A stretch of DNA of 42,517 bases from Actinospica acidithermotolerans (GCF_018139625.1 NZ_JAGSOH010000066.1:1-42517); one strand, 5' to 3'. Numbered from the stretch's first letter, positions 17,059 through 26,110 are shown. Made by a program: numbers and translations. Notes: generated by a model not told the origin, from the sequence alone.

Positions 17059-17798
17059 TGCGCTGCTCCGAACGATGCGAGGGCGTCTTCGGCCTGGGCC
17101 CGGTTCAGCAGGCGTACGTGCCGGCCGGGTTGCGTCGAAGCGGAGGCGGCGGCGGCGACCGCGCCGATCTGTGCGGACGTGATCTGAGACGGGTCTGCGG
17201 TCTCGACGAAGCGCGTCGCCACGGGGCCGAGTTCGAGCAGGAACACGCGCTTGGTGCCCTGGAGTTCGGCGGCGAGCACCTGGTGCATCATGAGGAGCGC
17301 GGTCTGCTCCATGCTCACCAGGCCGCTACCCGGGATCGGGGCGTGGGCTGACTCGCCGACGACTATGGAGTACGCGCCCTGCTTCGTCATCCGGGGCACG
17401 GCCGCGCGCAGCACGGCCATGTGGGCGGTGGCCAGGCCCACGAAGGCGCCCTGCCAGTCGGTCTCGTCGATCTCCCACAGCCGCTTGCCGTGCCACCAGC
17501 CGCCGATCGGGGCGAGGACGTCGTCCACGCCGCCGAGCCGGTCGACCATGGTGGCCACCAGGGCCTCGGCACCGGCGAAGCTCGTGTAGTCGTGCTCGAA
17601 CAGGTGCAGGCGCTCGGTCGCGTCGCTTCCGAGCAGGGCGCGGAACTCCGCCGCCCGCTCGTTGCTGCGCGTGGGCACCACGACCTGGGCGCCGGCTGCG
17701 AGGTAAGCACGGACAGCGCCTTCGCCGACTCCTCCGGTGCCGCCGGGGATCAGCACGCGCCGACCGCTCAAATCAGGAGACGGAGTGGCTTCGGACAT
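17055..17798 (-). CDS. Atypical SDR-fold protein lacking the YxxxK pair
   Basis: A 247-aa Rossmann protein. ATG 17798 is chosen because AAGGAG lies 6 bases upstream. The nucleotide loop PGGTGGVGEGAV (18-29) is intact, but NNAG is replaced by LAPIGGWWHGK. Where YxxxK is expected after S150, the sequence reads SMEQT (162-166), so the catalytic tyrosine and lysine are missing. It may be a binding protein, a regulator or an SDR with different chemistry. It is coupled to the MBL gene downstream and divergent from a MarR gene, with GTTGGG palindromes between, so it is probably the first gene of a MarR-controlled operon. Confidence 0.85.
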   Translation of the reverse strand: MSEATPSPDLSGRRVLIPGGTGGVGEGAVRAYLAAGAQVVVPTRSNERAAEFRALLGSDATERLHLFEHDYTSFAGAEALVATMVDRLGGVDDVLAPIGGWWHGKRLWEIDETDWQGAFVGLATAHMAVLRAAVPRMTKQGAYSIVVGESAHAPIPGSGLVSMEQTALLMMHQVLAAELQGTKRVFLLELGPVATRFVETADPSQITSAQIGAVAAAASASTQPGRHVRLLNRAQAEDALASFGAAQ

Positions 17799-17849
17799 GG
17801 TGCGCTCCTTCAAGGACGACGGACGGGCATCGACCCGCCCGAGGGACTG

Positions 17850-17916
17850 CGTTGGGAAACCCAACGTTGTGAGGCCCAACGTAACACACTTCGGTTGGGC
17901 TGGCCAACGGTATAGT
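17850..17916. promoter_or_regulatory. Two GTTGGG palindromes and a -10 box in the SDR/marR gap
   Basis: 17850-17866 holds a perfect CGTTGGG-AAA-CCCAACG inverted repeat. 17894-17908 has GTTGG and CCAAC arms, and GCCCAAC at 17874-17880 pairs with GTTGGGC at 17894-17900. TATAGT at 17911-17916 fits a plus-strand -10 box only 8 bases before the marR ATG, suggesting a leaderless or very short-leader transcript. A protein bound at the second site would cover this promoter. Confidence 0.65.
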
Positions 17917-17923
17917 GAGGTGC

Positions 17924-18382
17924 ATGAACGAGGAGGAGGACGACCTGAGGCCGCCGGCGCGTCTGCGCGCGCTCACCAGCTGGCAGGCGAACAAGGTCTC
18001 CACGATCGGGGCCCGCATGACCGCCCGGCACATGCCGCTGACGGCGCGCTCCGACTTCGCCGTGCTCGCGGCGCTGGAGGAGTACGGTCCGTTGAGCCAG
18101 GCCGATCTCGGCAGGCGGCTGGGCCTGGACCGCAACGACGTCAGCGGCATCGTGACGCGGCTTCAGGAAGGCGGCTACCTCGACCGCCAACCCGATCCCG
18201 GTGACCGGCGCCGGAATCTCGTCACCGTGAACCAGGCCGGCCTGCGCTACCTCGAGGAAACCCAGGCCAACGCCGACAAGGCCCAGGCCGAACTGCTCGC
18301 GGGCCTGACGACGGACGAACGCCGCCAACTCCACGCGCTCTTGGCCAAGGCCCTGGAGGCTCACCAGCGGGAACCCGCCTGA
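17924..18382 (+). CDS. MarR-family transcriptional regulator
   Basis: A 152-aa winged-helix protein. The helix-turn-helix spans about 50-90: LSQADLGRRLGLDRNDVSGIVTRL, with the wing DPGDRRRNLVTVNQAG. Start at ATG 17924 (MNEEEDD); a GTG at 17915 overlaps the likely -10 box and is less attractive. From that ATG it has no cysteine, so it is not a thiol-based redox sensor even though a sulfide-oxidising enzyme lies next door. It reads away from the SDR-MBL operon and toward the SQR gene; the palindromes at its promoter suggest that it controls itself and both neighbours. Confidence 0.9.
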   Translation: MNEEEDDLRPPARLRALTSWQANKVSTIGARMTARHMPLTARSDFAVLAALEEYGPLSQADLGRRLGLDRNDVSGIVTRLQEGGYLDRQPDPGDRRRNLVTVNQAGLRYLEETQANADKAQAELLAGLTTDERRQLHALLAKALEAHQREPA

Positions 18383-18503
18383 CTCGGGCTCGCAGCGGCT
18401 GAGTGACATGCGGATCCGTTCCACCGGGCCCTAAGGCCCTGCCCTCAGCGTCCACGGCCTGGTGCTATGGCCGAAAGGACGCGTCCCCGCGTGGAGAGAA
18501 GCG

Positions 18504-19724
18504 GTGATCAGGGTGAGCGCGAAGCAAGTGATAGTCGTCGGCGGGAACTTCGGTGGTCTGGCCGCGGCCCTGGAGCTCAAGTACGAACTCGCGGACGACG
18601 TGGCGGTGACGGTGGTCTCGGCCTCCGCGCGGTTCCTGTTCAACCCGTCCCTGATCTGGCTGCCGTTCGGCAAGCGGCGGGCCGGGGACATCACGTTCCC
18701 ACTGGAGCCGACCTTCGACGCGCACGGCGTGGAGTTCGTGCACGCCGAAGCCACGGCGATCGACCCGGCCGCCCGGACCGTTACGACGTCCACCGGTGCC
18801 GAGTACCGGTACGACTACCTGATCCTCGCCACCGGGTATCGCAACGACTACGAGGCCGTTCCGGGCCTCGGCCCCGACGGCTGCGCCCAGTCGATCACGA
18901 CACTCGCCGACGCGGAGCGCGCCGGCGCGGCCTGGCGCGACTTCCTCGACGACCCCGGGCCGGTGGTGATCGGGGCCACCCAGGGGGCCAGCTGCTTCGG
19001 CGCGGCCTACGAGTTCCTGTTCAACATGTCCCACCAGCTGCGCAAGTCGAAGCTGAACGAACTGACTTCGCTGACCTTCCTGACCGCCGAGCCGTTCGTC
19101 GGGCACTTCGGGATCGGCGGCCTGCCGGGCGGCGAGAAGCTGCTGAAGATGTTCCTGAAGAAGGAGGGCATCGCCGTGCGGACGGGCGTCGCGTTCGAGG
19201 AGGTCGGGGGCGACTACGTCCGGCTGACCGACGGCTCAAAGGTGAAGTTCGCCTACTCGATGGTCGTGCCGCCCTTCGTCGGCCAGGACGTCGTGCGCGC
19301 GGTCCCGAACCTGACCGACGGCAAGGGCTACATCCCGGTCGAGGACACGTACCGGTCGAAGGCCTACCCGGAGATCTACGCCGCGGGCATCGCCGCGCAG
19401 GTCCCGGTGCCGTGGCGCACCTCGGTGCCGATCGGCATCCCGAAGACCGGCTTCCCGACCGAATCGATGGCGAAGGTCGCCGCCCGCAATGTCGCCTCGG
19501 CGATCAAGGGCGAGGACCCGGTCTCGCACAAGGAGTTCGGCGAGATGGCGGCGGTGTGCATGATGGACGCAGGCAACAACGGCGTGCTCATCCTGGCCGA
19601 TCACATGCTCCCGCCGCGCAAGGCCGCAGTCATGATCCCCGGCCCGCAGGTGCACGCCATGAAGCTGGCGTTCGAGAAGTACTACCTGTGGAAGTCCCGC
19701 CACGGCTACGTGCGACTGCCGTGA
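18504..19724 (+). CDS. sqr: Sulfide:quinone oxidoreductase-like flavoprotein
   Basis: Membrane-associated FAD enzyme expected to oxidise sulfide to polysulfide and pass electrons to quinone. GTG 18504 follows GGAGAGA at good spacing; 406 aa. An N-terminal FAD loop VVVGGNFGGLAAALELK and LILATGYRND place it in the two-dinucleotide-binding-domain family. Three cysteines only are present: C127 (DGCAQS), C164 (GASCFGAAYEF) and C352 (AAVCMMDAGNNG). These match the conserved cysteines of characterised SQRs in number and spacing. The C-terminal region PQVHAMKLAFEKYYLWK is amphipathic, fitting membrane contact. It follows marR by 120 bases on the same strand. Confidence in the family is high; the physiological donor is inferred. 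Confidence 0.82.
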   Translation: MIRVSAKQVIVVGGNFGGLAAALELKYELADDVAVTVVSASARFLFNPSLIWLPFGKRRAGDITFPLEPTFDAHGVEFVHAEATAIDPAARTVTTSTGAEYRYDYLILATGYRNDYEAVPGLGPDGCAQSITTLADAERAGAAWRDFLDDPGPVVIGATQGASCFGAAYEFLFNMSHQLRKSKLNELTSLTFLTAEPFVGHFGIGGLPGGEKLLKMFLKKEGIAVRTGVAFEEVGGDYVRLTDGSKVKFAYSMVVPPFVGQDVVRAVPNLTDGKGYIPVEDTYRSKAYPEIYAAGIAAQVPVPWRTSVPIGIPKTGFPTESMAKVAARNVASAIKGEDPVSHKEFGEMAAVCMMDAGNNGVLILADHMLPPRKAAVMIPGPQVHAMKLAFEKYYLWKSRHGYVRLP

Positions 19725-19775
19725 GTGCGACACATTGAATGAGTTCGGATCCCTCCCGGTCATCCGCGGTGCACG

Positions 19776-21434
19776 TTATGACTGGTCGCCTTGCCGGACG
19801 GGATCGGGCGCTGCTGCGGTGGACGGTGTATCGCGCCGGATGGGCAGGAGGATCGCGGACGGGTGCGCCGGGCCGTGGTGGACCGACTGGGTCGCGGGGC
19901 GCAGCGTGGTGGCGGTAGCGTGAGGTTCGCCCGTGCCGGGATTGCGCGCGTACCGCGGGAACGCGCCGCTGGAGATCTGGACCCTGATGCGATGCCCGCG
20001 CTTGAACAGCTGCGCCGTCGGCCAGAGCCGCACGTGAGCGCAGGAGAGCTCGTCGGCGGCGGAAAGACTGATCAGACCGTCGCACACATTGGTGGATCGG
20101 CCATCCGGATCGACGTCGCAGAGTCGGACGAAGACGTCGGCATGGGGCAGGCTGGACTGGAACCAGATCTCTGCGTTGACCTCGCCGACGACCTCGACGT
20201 CCTCGGCAAGCGCCTCGGTGGTGTAGGTGAGCACATCCGCACGGGCCTCGAGGGCCGCGTTGTCGACGCGGCCGCTGTCTTTCACCATGCGCACGCCTCC
20301 GGCGGCGGGAGTGGGGTCCGCCGGGTCGTAGCGGTACGTGTCGGGGGCTGATTCACGCGGCGCTTCGGCGGAGAGCGCGCCGTCAGGCTGCAGGTGGAAG
20401 CGCTGTGTCTCGTATCCGCTCGGCGGCCAGGAGCCGAACTCGCGCCAGGACTCCTCACCCATCACGTACAGCCGCACCGGGGCTCGCTCCGGCGGCTGCT
20501 CGCTGCGGGCGTGAGGGAGCCCGAACTCGACCGCTTCCCGCACGGCCGTGTCGTTGAAATCGAGGTGCGTCCACGGGCCCACCGTCAGGTGCGCGTGGCG
20601 TTCGGCGTCCTGCAGGGTCCGGAAGTCGCGCAGTTGGCCGGGAAGGAAGATGTCGAACCAGCCGCCGATCAAGCTGACCGGCACGGTCACCGCTGCCACC
20701 CGATCGCGGTGGTCGACGCCTGACCAGCGAGGGTCGGCGGCGTCGTGCGCGAGGATGTCCTGGATGTAGTCCGAGCGGTGGCCGATGGCCGCGACGTCGG
20801 CCTCCCCCAGCGGCAGGGTGCGCAGCGCCCGGCGCGTCTTCCTGGCCTGCCCGGCCTGGCGGAACATCGCGCCACGGCGCTCCTGCGTGCCGACCAGGAC
20901 TCCCCAGCCGAACGGCGTCTCGAGCGAGAAGGCGTCCTTCTCCAGGAATCCGAGAGTGAGCGCCGACTCGGTCGCCTGCGGGATCATCGCCTTGACCTGG
21001 GGCGGCAGCCGGTCGGCGACCGCCCACTGCACGTATCCCAGGTAGCTCGGGCCGTACAGCACGATCGAATCGCCGAACCACGGCTGCCTCACCAGCCACT
21101 CCAGGGTCGCAAGCCCGTCCTCGCGCTCCTGACGAAGCGGGTCGAAGGTGCCGCCGGAGCCGAAGCCGCCGCGCACGCTCTGGATCAGCACCTGGTACCC
21201 GCGCTCGGCCAGCGGCCGGGCCATGAACATGCCGAACGGACCAGACCGGCCGTACGGCGTGCGCAGCAGCGCGGTCGGCAGCCCCTCCCCGCCGGCTCGC
21301 GGAGCCCACCGGTCCGCCAGCAGTTCGACCCCGTCGGCCATCGGGACCCGCAGATCCCGCTCGACGACGAGGTCCCGCGTCCTCGGCGGGTCGAGCTTCA
21401 GGCGGCGCTCGATGAGACGGCTGCCGAGGTTCAA
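19776..21434 (-). CDS. CocE/NonD-type alpha/beta hydrolase (peptidase S15-like)
   Basis: A 552-aa serine hydrolase of the cocaine-esterase/X-Pro-dipeptidyl-peptidase group. It starts with TTG at 21434, supported by AAGGAG 7 bases upstream; no ATG or GTG nearby has such a site. The triad is visible: nucleophile S130 in YGPSYLGY, D261 in GGWFDIFLPG and H290 in VGPWTHLDF. The C-terminal jelly-roll (about 330-552) is the usual XPD_C domain. No signal peptide, so cytoplasmic. Substrate cannot be deduced; esters, beta-lactam-like acyl compounds and proline peptides are all known in the family. Convergent with SQR and divergent from the DUF1254 gene. Confidence 0.88.
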   Translation of the reverse strand: MNLGSRLIERRLKLDPPRTRDLVVERDLRVPMADGVELLADRWAPRAGGEGLPTALLRTPYGRSGPFGMFMARPLAERGYQVLIQSVRGGFGSGGTFDPLRQEREDGLATLEWLVRQPWFGDSIVLYGPSYLGYVQWAVADRLPPQVKAMIPQATESALTLGFLEKDAFSLETPFGWGVLVGTQERRGAMFRQAGQARKTRRALRTLPLGEADVAAIGHRSDYIQDILAHDAADPRWSGVDHRDRVAAVTVPVSLIGGWFDIFLPGQLRDFRTLQDAERHAHLTVGPWTHLDFNDTAVREAVEFGLPHARSEQPPERAPVRLYVMGEESWREFGSWPPSGYETQRFHLQPDGALSAEAPRESAPDTYRYDPADPTPAAGGVRMVKDSGRVDNAALEARADVLTYTTEALAEDVEVVGEVNAEIWFQSSLPHADVFVRLCDVDPDGRSTNVCDGLISLSAADELSCAHVRLWPTAQLFKRGHRIRVQISSGAFPRYARNPGTGEPHATATTLRPATQSVHHGPAHPSAILLPIRRDTPSTAAAPDPVRQGDQS

Positions 21435-21704
21435 CGGACTTCTCCTTCGCTCGGAAATGCACTGGCGGGACGGTTCGAGCCGCTCGGTGGAGGCCGGGCG
21501 GCCGAGTTGGCGGCGACGAGGGAACGAGCGTGCCCTCTGAGCGCTCTGCCGAGCACTGATGAGCACTGCCGGGCTCAGGGCACGATGACAGGTTAGAGGC
21601 CGGCTCGCCCGTTCGGGTGGCCCGGGTGGCGATGAGCCCGGCGGACCGGCACGGTGTGTGGACCGGGCTCGTGTGGGGCGGGATTGTGAGAGGGAGTCGT
21701 GCGC

Positions 21705-23021
21705 GTGGGATCGGCTGACCTGAGGACGCTGGGCCGTGAGGCGTACGTCTACCTCTATCCGCTGGTCATGATGGAAGTGACCCGCGAGCAAGCTGCCGCG
21801 CCACGGCCCGGGGTGAAGCCCGGCTACGGCCCGGCGAACCAGTTCCACCATTTGCGCGCCTTCCCCGCGGCGGACTTCCGGGCAGTGGTGCGGCCGAACT
21901 TCGACACGCTGTACTCGAACGCCTGGCTGGACCTGACCGCGGGGCCGGTGCTGCTGCACGTGACCGCCACCGCGGACCGCTACTTCATGCTGCCGCTGAT
22001 GGACATGTGGACCGACGTGTTCGCCACCATCGGAACGCGCACCACCGGCAACGGCGACCAGGACTTCCTCGTCGTCGGCCCCGGGCATCCGGGTGACCGG
22101 CCCGCCGCCGTGCCGAGCACGGCGAGGCTGCTGCGCGCGCCGACCCCGCACGTGTGGATCATCGGGCGGACCCAGACCAACGGCCCGGCCGACTACGACG
22201 CGGTCCACTCGGTTCAGGACGGCTACGCCCTGACCGAGCTCGTGCCGGTCGAGCACGCGCCGGACCCGACCGTCGACGTCGCCACCGACGCGCTGCGCAT
22301 CGTCAACGGCCTCAGCGCACCGGACTTCTTCACCAGGGCAGCCCGCGCGCTGGCCGTCAATCCGCCGCATGCCGCGGACTTCTCGATCCTCGCGCGCATA
22401 GCCCGCCTGGGGCTCGTGCCCGGCCGAGCCTTCGACCCGGGCCGACTCGACGCCGCGCAGCTGGCTGAGATCCAGGACGGAGTCGACGCGGCCCGTTCCG
22501 CGATCATGGGATCGCTCACCGGCTTCGGCACGCCCGCCAACGGATGGCGCACCTCGACCGACACCATGGGCACCTACGGCAACAACTACTTCAAGCGGGC
22601 GGCCGTGGCCGCCGGCGGGCTGGGGGCCAACCCTCCCGAGGACGCGATCTACCCGATCCTGGCCCTGGACGCCGACGGCGAACCGCTCACCGGCGAGTGC
22701 GACTACGTCCTGCGCTTCGACGCCGGGCAGCTGCCTCCGGCCGAGGCCTTCTGGTCGGTCACCATGTACGACGCCGAGGGCTTCCAGGCCGCCAACGAAC
22801 TCAACCGCTTCGCCCTCGGCGACCGCGACCCGCTGACCTACGACTCGGACGGCTCACTCGAGATCTACCTCTCCCACACCAACCCCGGCCCGCGGCGCCA
22901 GGCCAACTGGCTCCCCGCCCCGCTCGGGCCGCTGGGCGTGACCATGCGTCTGTACTCGCCCCGGCCCGAAGCCCTCGACGGACGCTGGAACCCCCCGCCG
23001 GTCCGCAAAGCCCGACCCTGA
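21705..23021 (+). CDS. DUF1254/DUF1214 domain protein
   Basis: A 438-aa protein of unknown function. GTG 21705 is chosen because AGGGAG lies 8 bases upstream, whereas GTG 21699 is only 2 bases from it. The N-terminal DUF1254 has AYVYLYPLVMMEVTR and the signature VVRPNFDTLYSNAWLDL, then RYFMLPLMDMWTDVFATIG. The C-terminal DUF1214 has NYFKRAAVAAGGLGANPPEDAIYP and ends AFWSVTMYDAEGFQAANELNRFALGDR (split here by function only). No export signal is seen, unlike many relatives. It is divergent from the CocE gene with a 270-base gap and may share regulation. Confidence 0.85.
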   Translation: MGSADLRTLGREAYVYLYPLVMMEVTREQAAAPRPGVKPGYGPANQFHHLRAFPAADFRAVVRPNFDTLYSNAWLDLTAGPVLLHVTATADRYFMLPLMDMWTDVFATIGTRTTGNGDQDFLVVGPGHPGDRPAAVPSTARLLRAPTPHVWIIGRTQTNGPADYDAVHSVQDGYALTELVPVEHAPDPTVDVATDALRIVNGLSAPDFFTRAARALAVNPPHAADFSILARIARLGLVPGRAFDPGRLDAAQLAEIQDGVDAARSAIMGSLTGFGTPANGWRTSTDTMGTYGNNYFKRAAVAAGGLGANPPEDAIYPILALDADGEPLTGECDYVLRFDAGQLPPAEAFWSVTMYDAEGFQAANELNRFALGDRDPLTYDSDGSLEIYLSHTNPGPRRQANWLPAPLGPLGVTMRLYSPRPEALDGRWNPPPVRKARP

Positions 23022-23304
23022 CCGCACGCGCGGCGAGATGGTGCCGCAGCCACTCCCCCGGGGCCCGGAAGTAGCGGCACGACGAGACGCCGACCACCTG
23101 CGGCAGCGGACGGAAACTCCGGGTGAGAGGTTGCCAGGCGTCGCCGTGGTCTCATGAGTTTGTAAGAACCATGCGAAACCTTAGGGTGCTGATCGGGCTG
23201 TTGCCGCTCCCGGGGACGGTAGCGACGATGATCGGGCCGACCTCGACGTACCCGAATGCGAGCAACGGTGCCCGCGCGAATCAGGCCGGCGGAGCGGAGT
23301 ATGC

Positions 23305-24702
23305 GTGTCCGTCAAGAATGCATCCGAACCGGAATACCCTCAGGGCAGCGGAGTGCGGCGGCGCTCGCTGCTGATCGGCGGGGCCACCGCGGCGATGACG
23401 GCCTCCACGCTGGTGAACGCGGTGACGGCGCGGGCGAGTTCGGCAGCTTCGGCACAGGGGGCGGGCGTCCTGAAGGCGGGGGCAGGCAAGGCCGCGATCG
23501 CCATCCCGTCCTCATTGCTGCCGCTGGACGGCTTCACCGCCGTGCACGACGACCTGTACGTGCGGGTTCTGCTTTTGGAGTCGGGATCGCAGCGGGCCGC
23601 GATGGTCGTGCTGGACCTGACCTCCATCAGCGAAGAGGCGATCACCGATATCCGCACCGCGGTCACCGCGGCCACGGGAATCACCGCGCAGGACATCGTC
23701 GTGACGGTGACGCACACCTTCTCCGCCCCCCACGTGCAGTCCGCCAGCGCTTCGACGCAGGAGGCCACCTGGATCGGGAACATCACGGCGGCCGCCGCCA
23801 GCGCGGTCGCGGACGCGGCGAAGACGCTGCGGCCGGCCCGCGTCGGCTACGGCACCGGTACGGCGGACGTGAACGTCAACCGCAACGTGCTGACCGCCGA
23901 GGGATGGTGGCTGGGCACCGGCGAGGCGGGCCCCTCGGACAAGAGCGTGGGCGTGGCGCGCTTCGACGACCAGGACGGCAACCCGATCGCCATCCTCATC
24001 AACTACAACGTGCAGTCCTCCGTCATGATGGACTCGGTCATGGCGAACGGGGATCTGCCGATCAGCGCCGACCTCGCCGGGGCCGCGGTGGCGCACGTGG
24101 AGGCGCAGTACAGCAACGACGTCGTCGGGTTCTTCCTGGTCGGGGCCTGTGGAGACCAGCAGCCGGCCTTCAAGTCGTACCGGTACACGATCGACAAGGA
24201 CAAGAACTGGTCGATGGTCGACGCGAAGGACGCCGGCTGGCTGCTGCTCACCGTGCAGGGCGAGCGGCTGGGCACCGAGGTGGTGCGGGTGAGCGAGACC
24301 ATCACGCCGTCTGACGACTCGACACTGCGCTTGGTCACCGACACCGTCACCGTCACCACCGTGGCCACGGCCCAGGGCCAGAACGCCGCGCCCACCACCA
24401 CGCACACGTTCACGCCGAACGGGACCGCCCAGGCCCCGGCATGGGTTCTGCGGATCGGCGACGGCGTGCTCGCGGGCGCGGAACCGGAACTGTCCACGGA
24501 AACCGCACTGGCAATCAAGAAGAGCTCGCCGTTCGAGCACACCTTCGTGATGTCGATGCTCGAGGGCGGGGCGAAGAACATGGCCGACAAGTGGAACTAC
24601 GAGCACATCACCTACGAGGCGCTGGATTCCTCGTACGCCGAGGGTGCGGCCGAGAAGCTCGCCTCGCGTCTCGGCCGGGACATCGAGTCCGTCCGCAAGT
24701 AA
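23305..24702 (+). CDS. Tat-exported neutral-ceramidase-like protein
   Basis: A 465-aa exported protein. The N-terminal Tat signal is VRRRSLLIGGATAA (cleavage near residue 45-50). The remainder resembles the N-terminal catalytic domain of neutral/alkaline ceramidases: AGKAAIAIP, LYVRVLLLESG, then VTHTFSAPH (H137) and GACGDQQPAF. Bacterial ceramidases are usually about 650 aa with a C-terminal Ig-like domain, which is absent here. Where the second zinc histidine is expected the sequence reads NYNVQSSVM, so Q237 may replace it; lipid amidase activity is therefore doubtful. GTG start with CGGAG 5 bases upstream. An exported esterase gene follows after 29 bases. Confidence 0.72.
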   Translation: MSVKNASEPEYPQGSGVRRRSLLIGGATAAMTASTLVNAVTARASSAASAQGAGVLKAGAGKAAIAIPSSLLPLDGFTAVHDDLYVRVLLLESGSQRAAMVVLDLTSISEEAITDIRTAVTAATGITAQDIVVTVTHTFSAPHVQSASASTQEATWIGNITAAAASAVADAAKTLRPARVGYGTGTADVNVNRNVLTAEGWWLGTGEAGPSDKSVGVARFDDQDGNPIAILINYNVQSSVMMDSVMANGDLPISADLAGAAVAHVEAQYSNDVVGFFLVGACGDQQPAFKSYRYTIDKDKNWSMVDAKDAGWLLLTVQGERLGTEVVRVSETITPSDDSTLRLVTDTVTVTTVATAQGQNAAPTTTHTFTPNGTAQAPAWVLRIGDGVLAGAEPELSTETALAIKKSSPFEHTFVMSMLEGGAKNMADKWNYEHITYEALDSSYAEGAAEKLASRLGRDIESVRK

Positions 24703-24731
24703 GCCGATTCCCTACCCACGAGGAGTCCGCA

Positions 24732-26075
24732 ATGGTAAACAGGCGTACCTTCATCGCCGGATCCGTGGCGGCCGGGGCCGCGGGCGTCATCGGCCTGCCG
24801 ACCACCAGCCAGGCCGCACAGACCGGGGCCGGGCCGACGGGCACCGGAGCGCCGCAAGTCCAGAGCGTCACCGCCATCACGAAGGTCTACGGCGAGGGCC
24901 AGAAGCTCATCGCGGTGGCCGTCGAGTACGACAGCGACATCGCCGACTCATCCTTGTCGACCTCGACCTTCGCGGTCACCGGGCGCACCGTCACGAACAT
25001 CTACGCCGCCCGTACCGCGGCTCTCGCCCCGCGAGGCGAGAACGGCCGGTACGTCATCGTCGAACTCTCCCCCGAGGACGCCGCGGCGCTGCTCTGGGTG
25101 CCGGTCGACAGCGGAGGCGGCGGGATCGGCTCGGGCGGCCCGACGGTCGGCGATACCACGCCGGGACACGCCATCCTGGCGGCCAGTGCCAGTTTGACCC
25201 AGACCGGGCCTCTCGCCACGACCCACGGCCAGAGCTCCCCCGCGAACACCACGACGCTGACCACCGACGCCGTGATCAATCTGATCGTCGACGACTTCCG
25301 GCAGTTCGCCTTCGCCGACCCCGCGACCGGGCAGACGCTGAACTACAACCTGTTCACGCCGAAGAACTACGACCCGCGGCGGCGCTACCCGCTGGTGCTG
25401 TTCATGCACGACGCGGGCGTGATCAACGTCGCCACGATCGGGCCGCTGGTGCAAGGGCTCGGTGCCGTGTGCTGGGCCGGCGCGGAGGACCAGGCGCGGC
25501 ACGAGTGCTTCGTGCTGGCGCCCGAGTACGGCGCGATCGTGATCGACGACAACTACGAGCCATCAACGCTCTTCGACGCCACGGTCAACCTCGTCCGGTC
25601 GATCACCGAGCGGTACAGCGTGGACCGCGACCGGCTCTACGCCACCGGCCAGTCGATGGGGGCGATGATGGCGCTGGGCATGAACATCGAACACCCCGAC
25701 CTGTTCGCGGCCTCGTTCATCGTCGCCGGCCAGTGGCCCTCCGGCCAGGCCGCGCCGCTGGCCGGGGAGAAGCTCTGGATCCTGGTATCGCAGGACGACA
25801 CCAAGGCCTACCCGGGTGAGAACGCCATCGTCGAGGTCATCCAGGACGCCGGCACCCCGGTGAGCACCGGAACCTGGGATGCCACGTCCACCGCCGCGCA
25901 GTTCGCCGCGGATGTGCGCAGCATGCAGGCCCGGCACACCCCGGTGAACTACGCCACCTTCGCGCCCGGCACGGTCGGCACCGCCACCGGCGGCGGAAAC
26001 GCGCACACGGGCACCTGGCAGATCGCCTACGAGATCCCCGGGATCCGCGACTGGATCATGCGCCAGTCCCGATAG
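24732..26075 (+). CDS. Tat-exported esterase with N-terminal Ig-like domain
   Basis: A 447-aa secreted serine hydrolase. ATG 24732 follows AGGAG by 6 bases. Tat signal: VNRRTFIAGSVAAGAAGVIG, with likely cleavage near residue 29. Residues 42-185 form a beta-rich Ig-like domain seen in EstA-type esterases (VTAITKVYGEGQKLIAVAVEY). The alpha/beta hydrolase follows, with oxyanion loop LFMHDAG, nucleophile S308 in ATGQSMGAMM, acid D355 or D356 in SQDDTKAYPG and H425 in GGNAHTGTW. It resembles PHB-depolymerase-like esterases. It lies 29 bases behind the ceramidase-like gene and is surely co-transcribed, so both probably act on the same extracellular lipid or ester. Confidence 0.88.
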   Translation: MVNRRTFIAGSVAAGAAGVIGLPTTSQAAQTGAGPTGTGAPQVQSVTAITKVYGEGQKLIAVAVEYDSDIADSSLSTSTFAVTGRTVTNIYAARTAALAPRGENGRYVIVELSPEDAAALLWVPVDSGGGGIGSGGPTVGDTTPGHAILAASASLTQTGPLATTHGQSSPANTTTLTTDAVINLIVDDFRQFAFADPATGQTLNYNLFTPKNYDPRRRYPLVLFMHDAGVINVATIGPLVQGLGAVCWAGAEDQARHECFVLAPEYGAIVIDDNYEPSTLFDATVNLVRSITERYSVDRDRLYATGQSMGAMMALGMNIEHPDLFAASFIVAGQWPSGQAAPLAGEKLWILVSQDDTKAYPGENAIVEVIQDAGTPVSTGTWDATSTAAQFAADVRSMQARHTPVNYATFAPGTVGTATGGGNAHTGTWQIAYEIPGIRDWIMRQSR

Positions 26076-26110
26076 CCGATCGGGACGGCCTGCCCGTTCC
26101 GTTTCGCCGG

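Noticed and set aside
23171-23374. Small plus-strand frame with a hydrophobic start before the ceramidase-like gene
   Set aside because: No ribosome site, overlaps the start of the well-supported gene in another frame, and the residues after 30 look like shadow.
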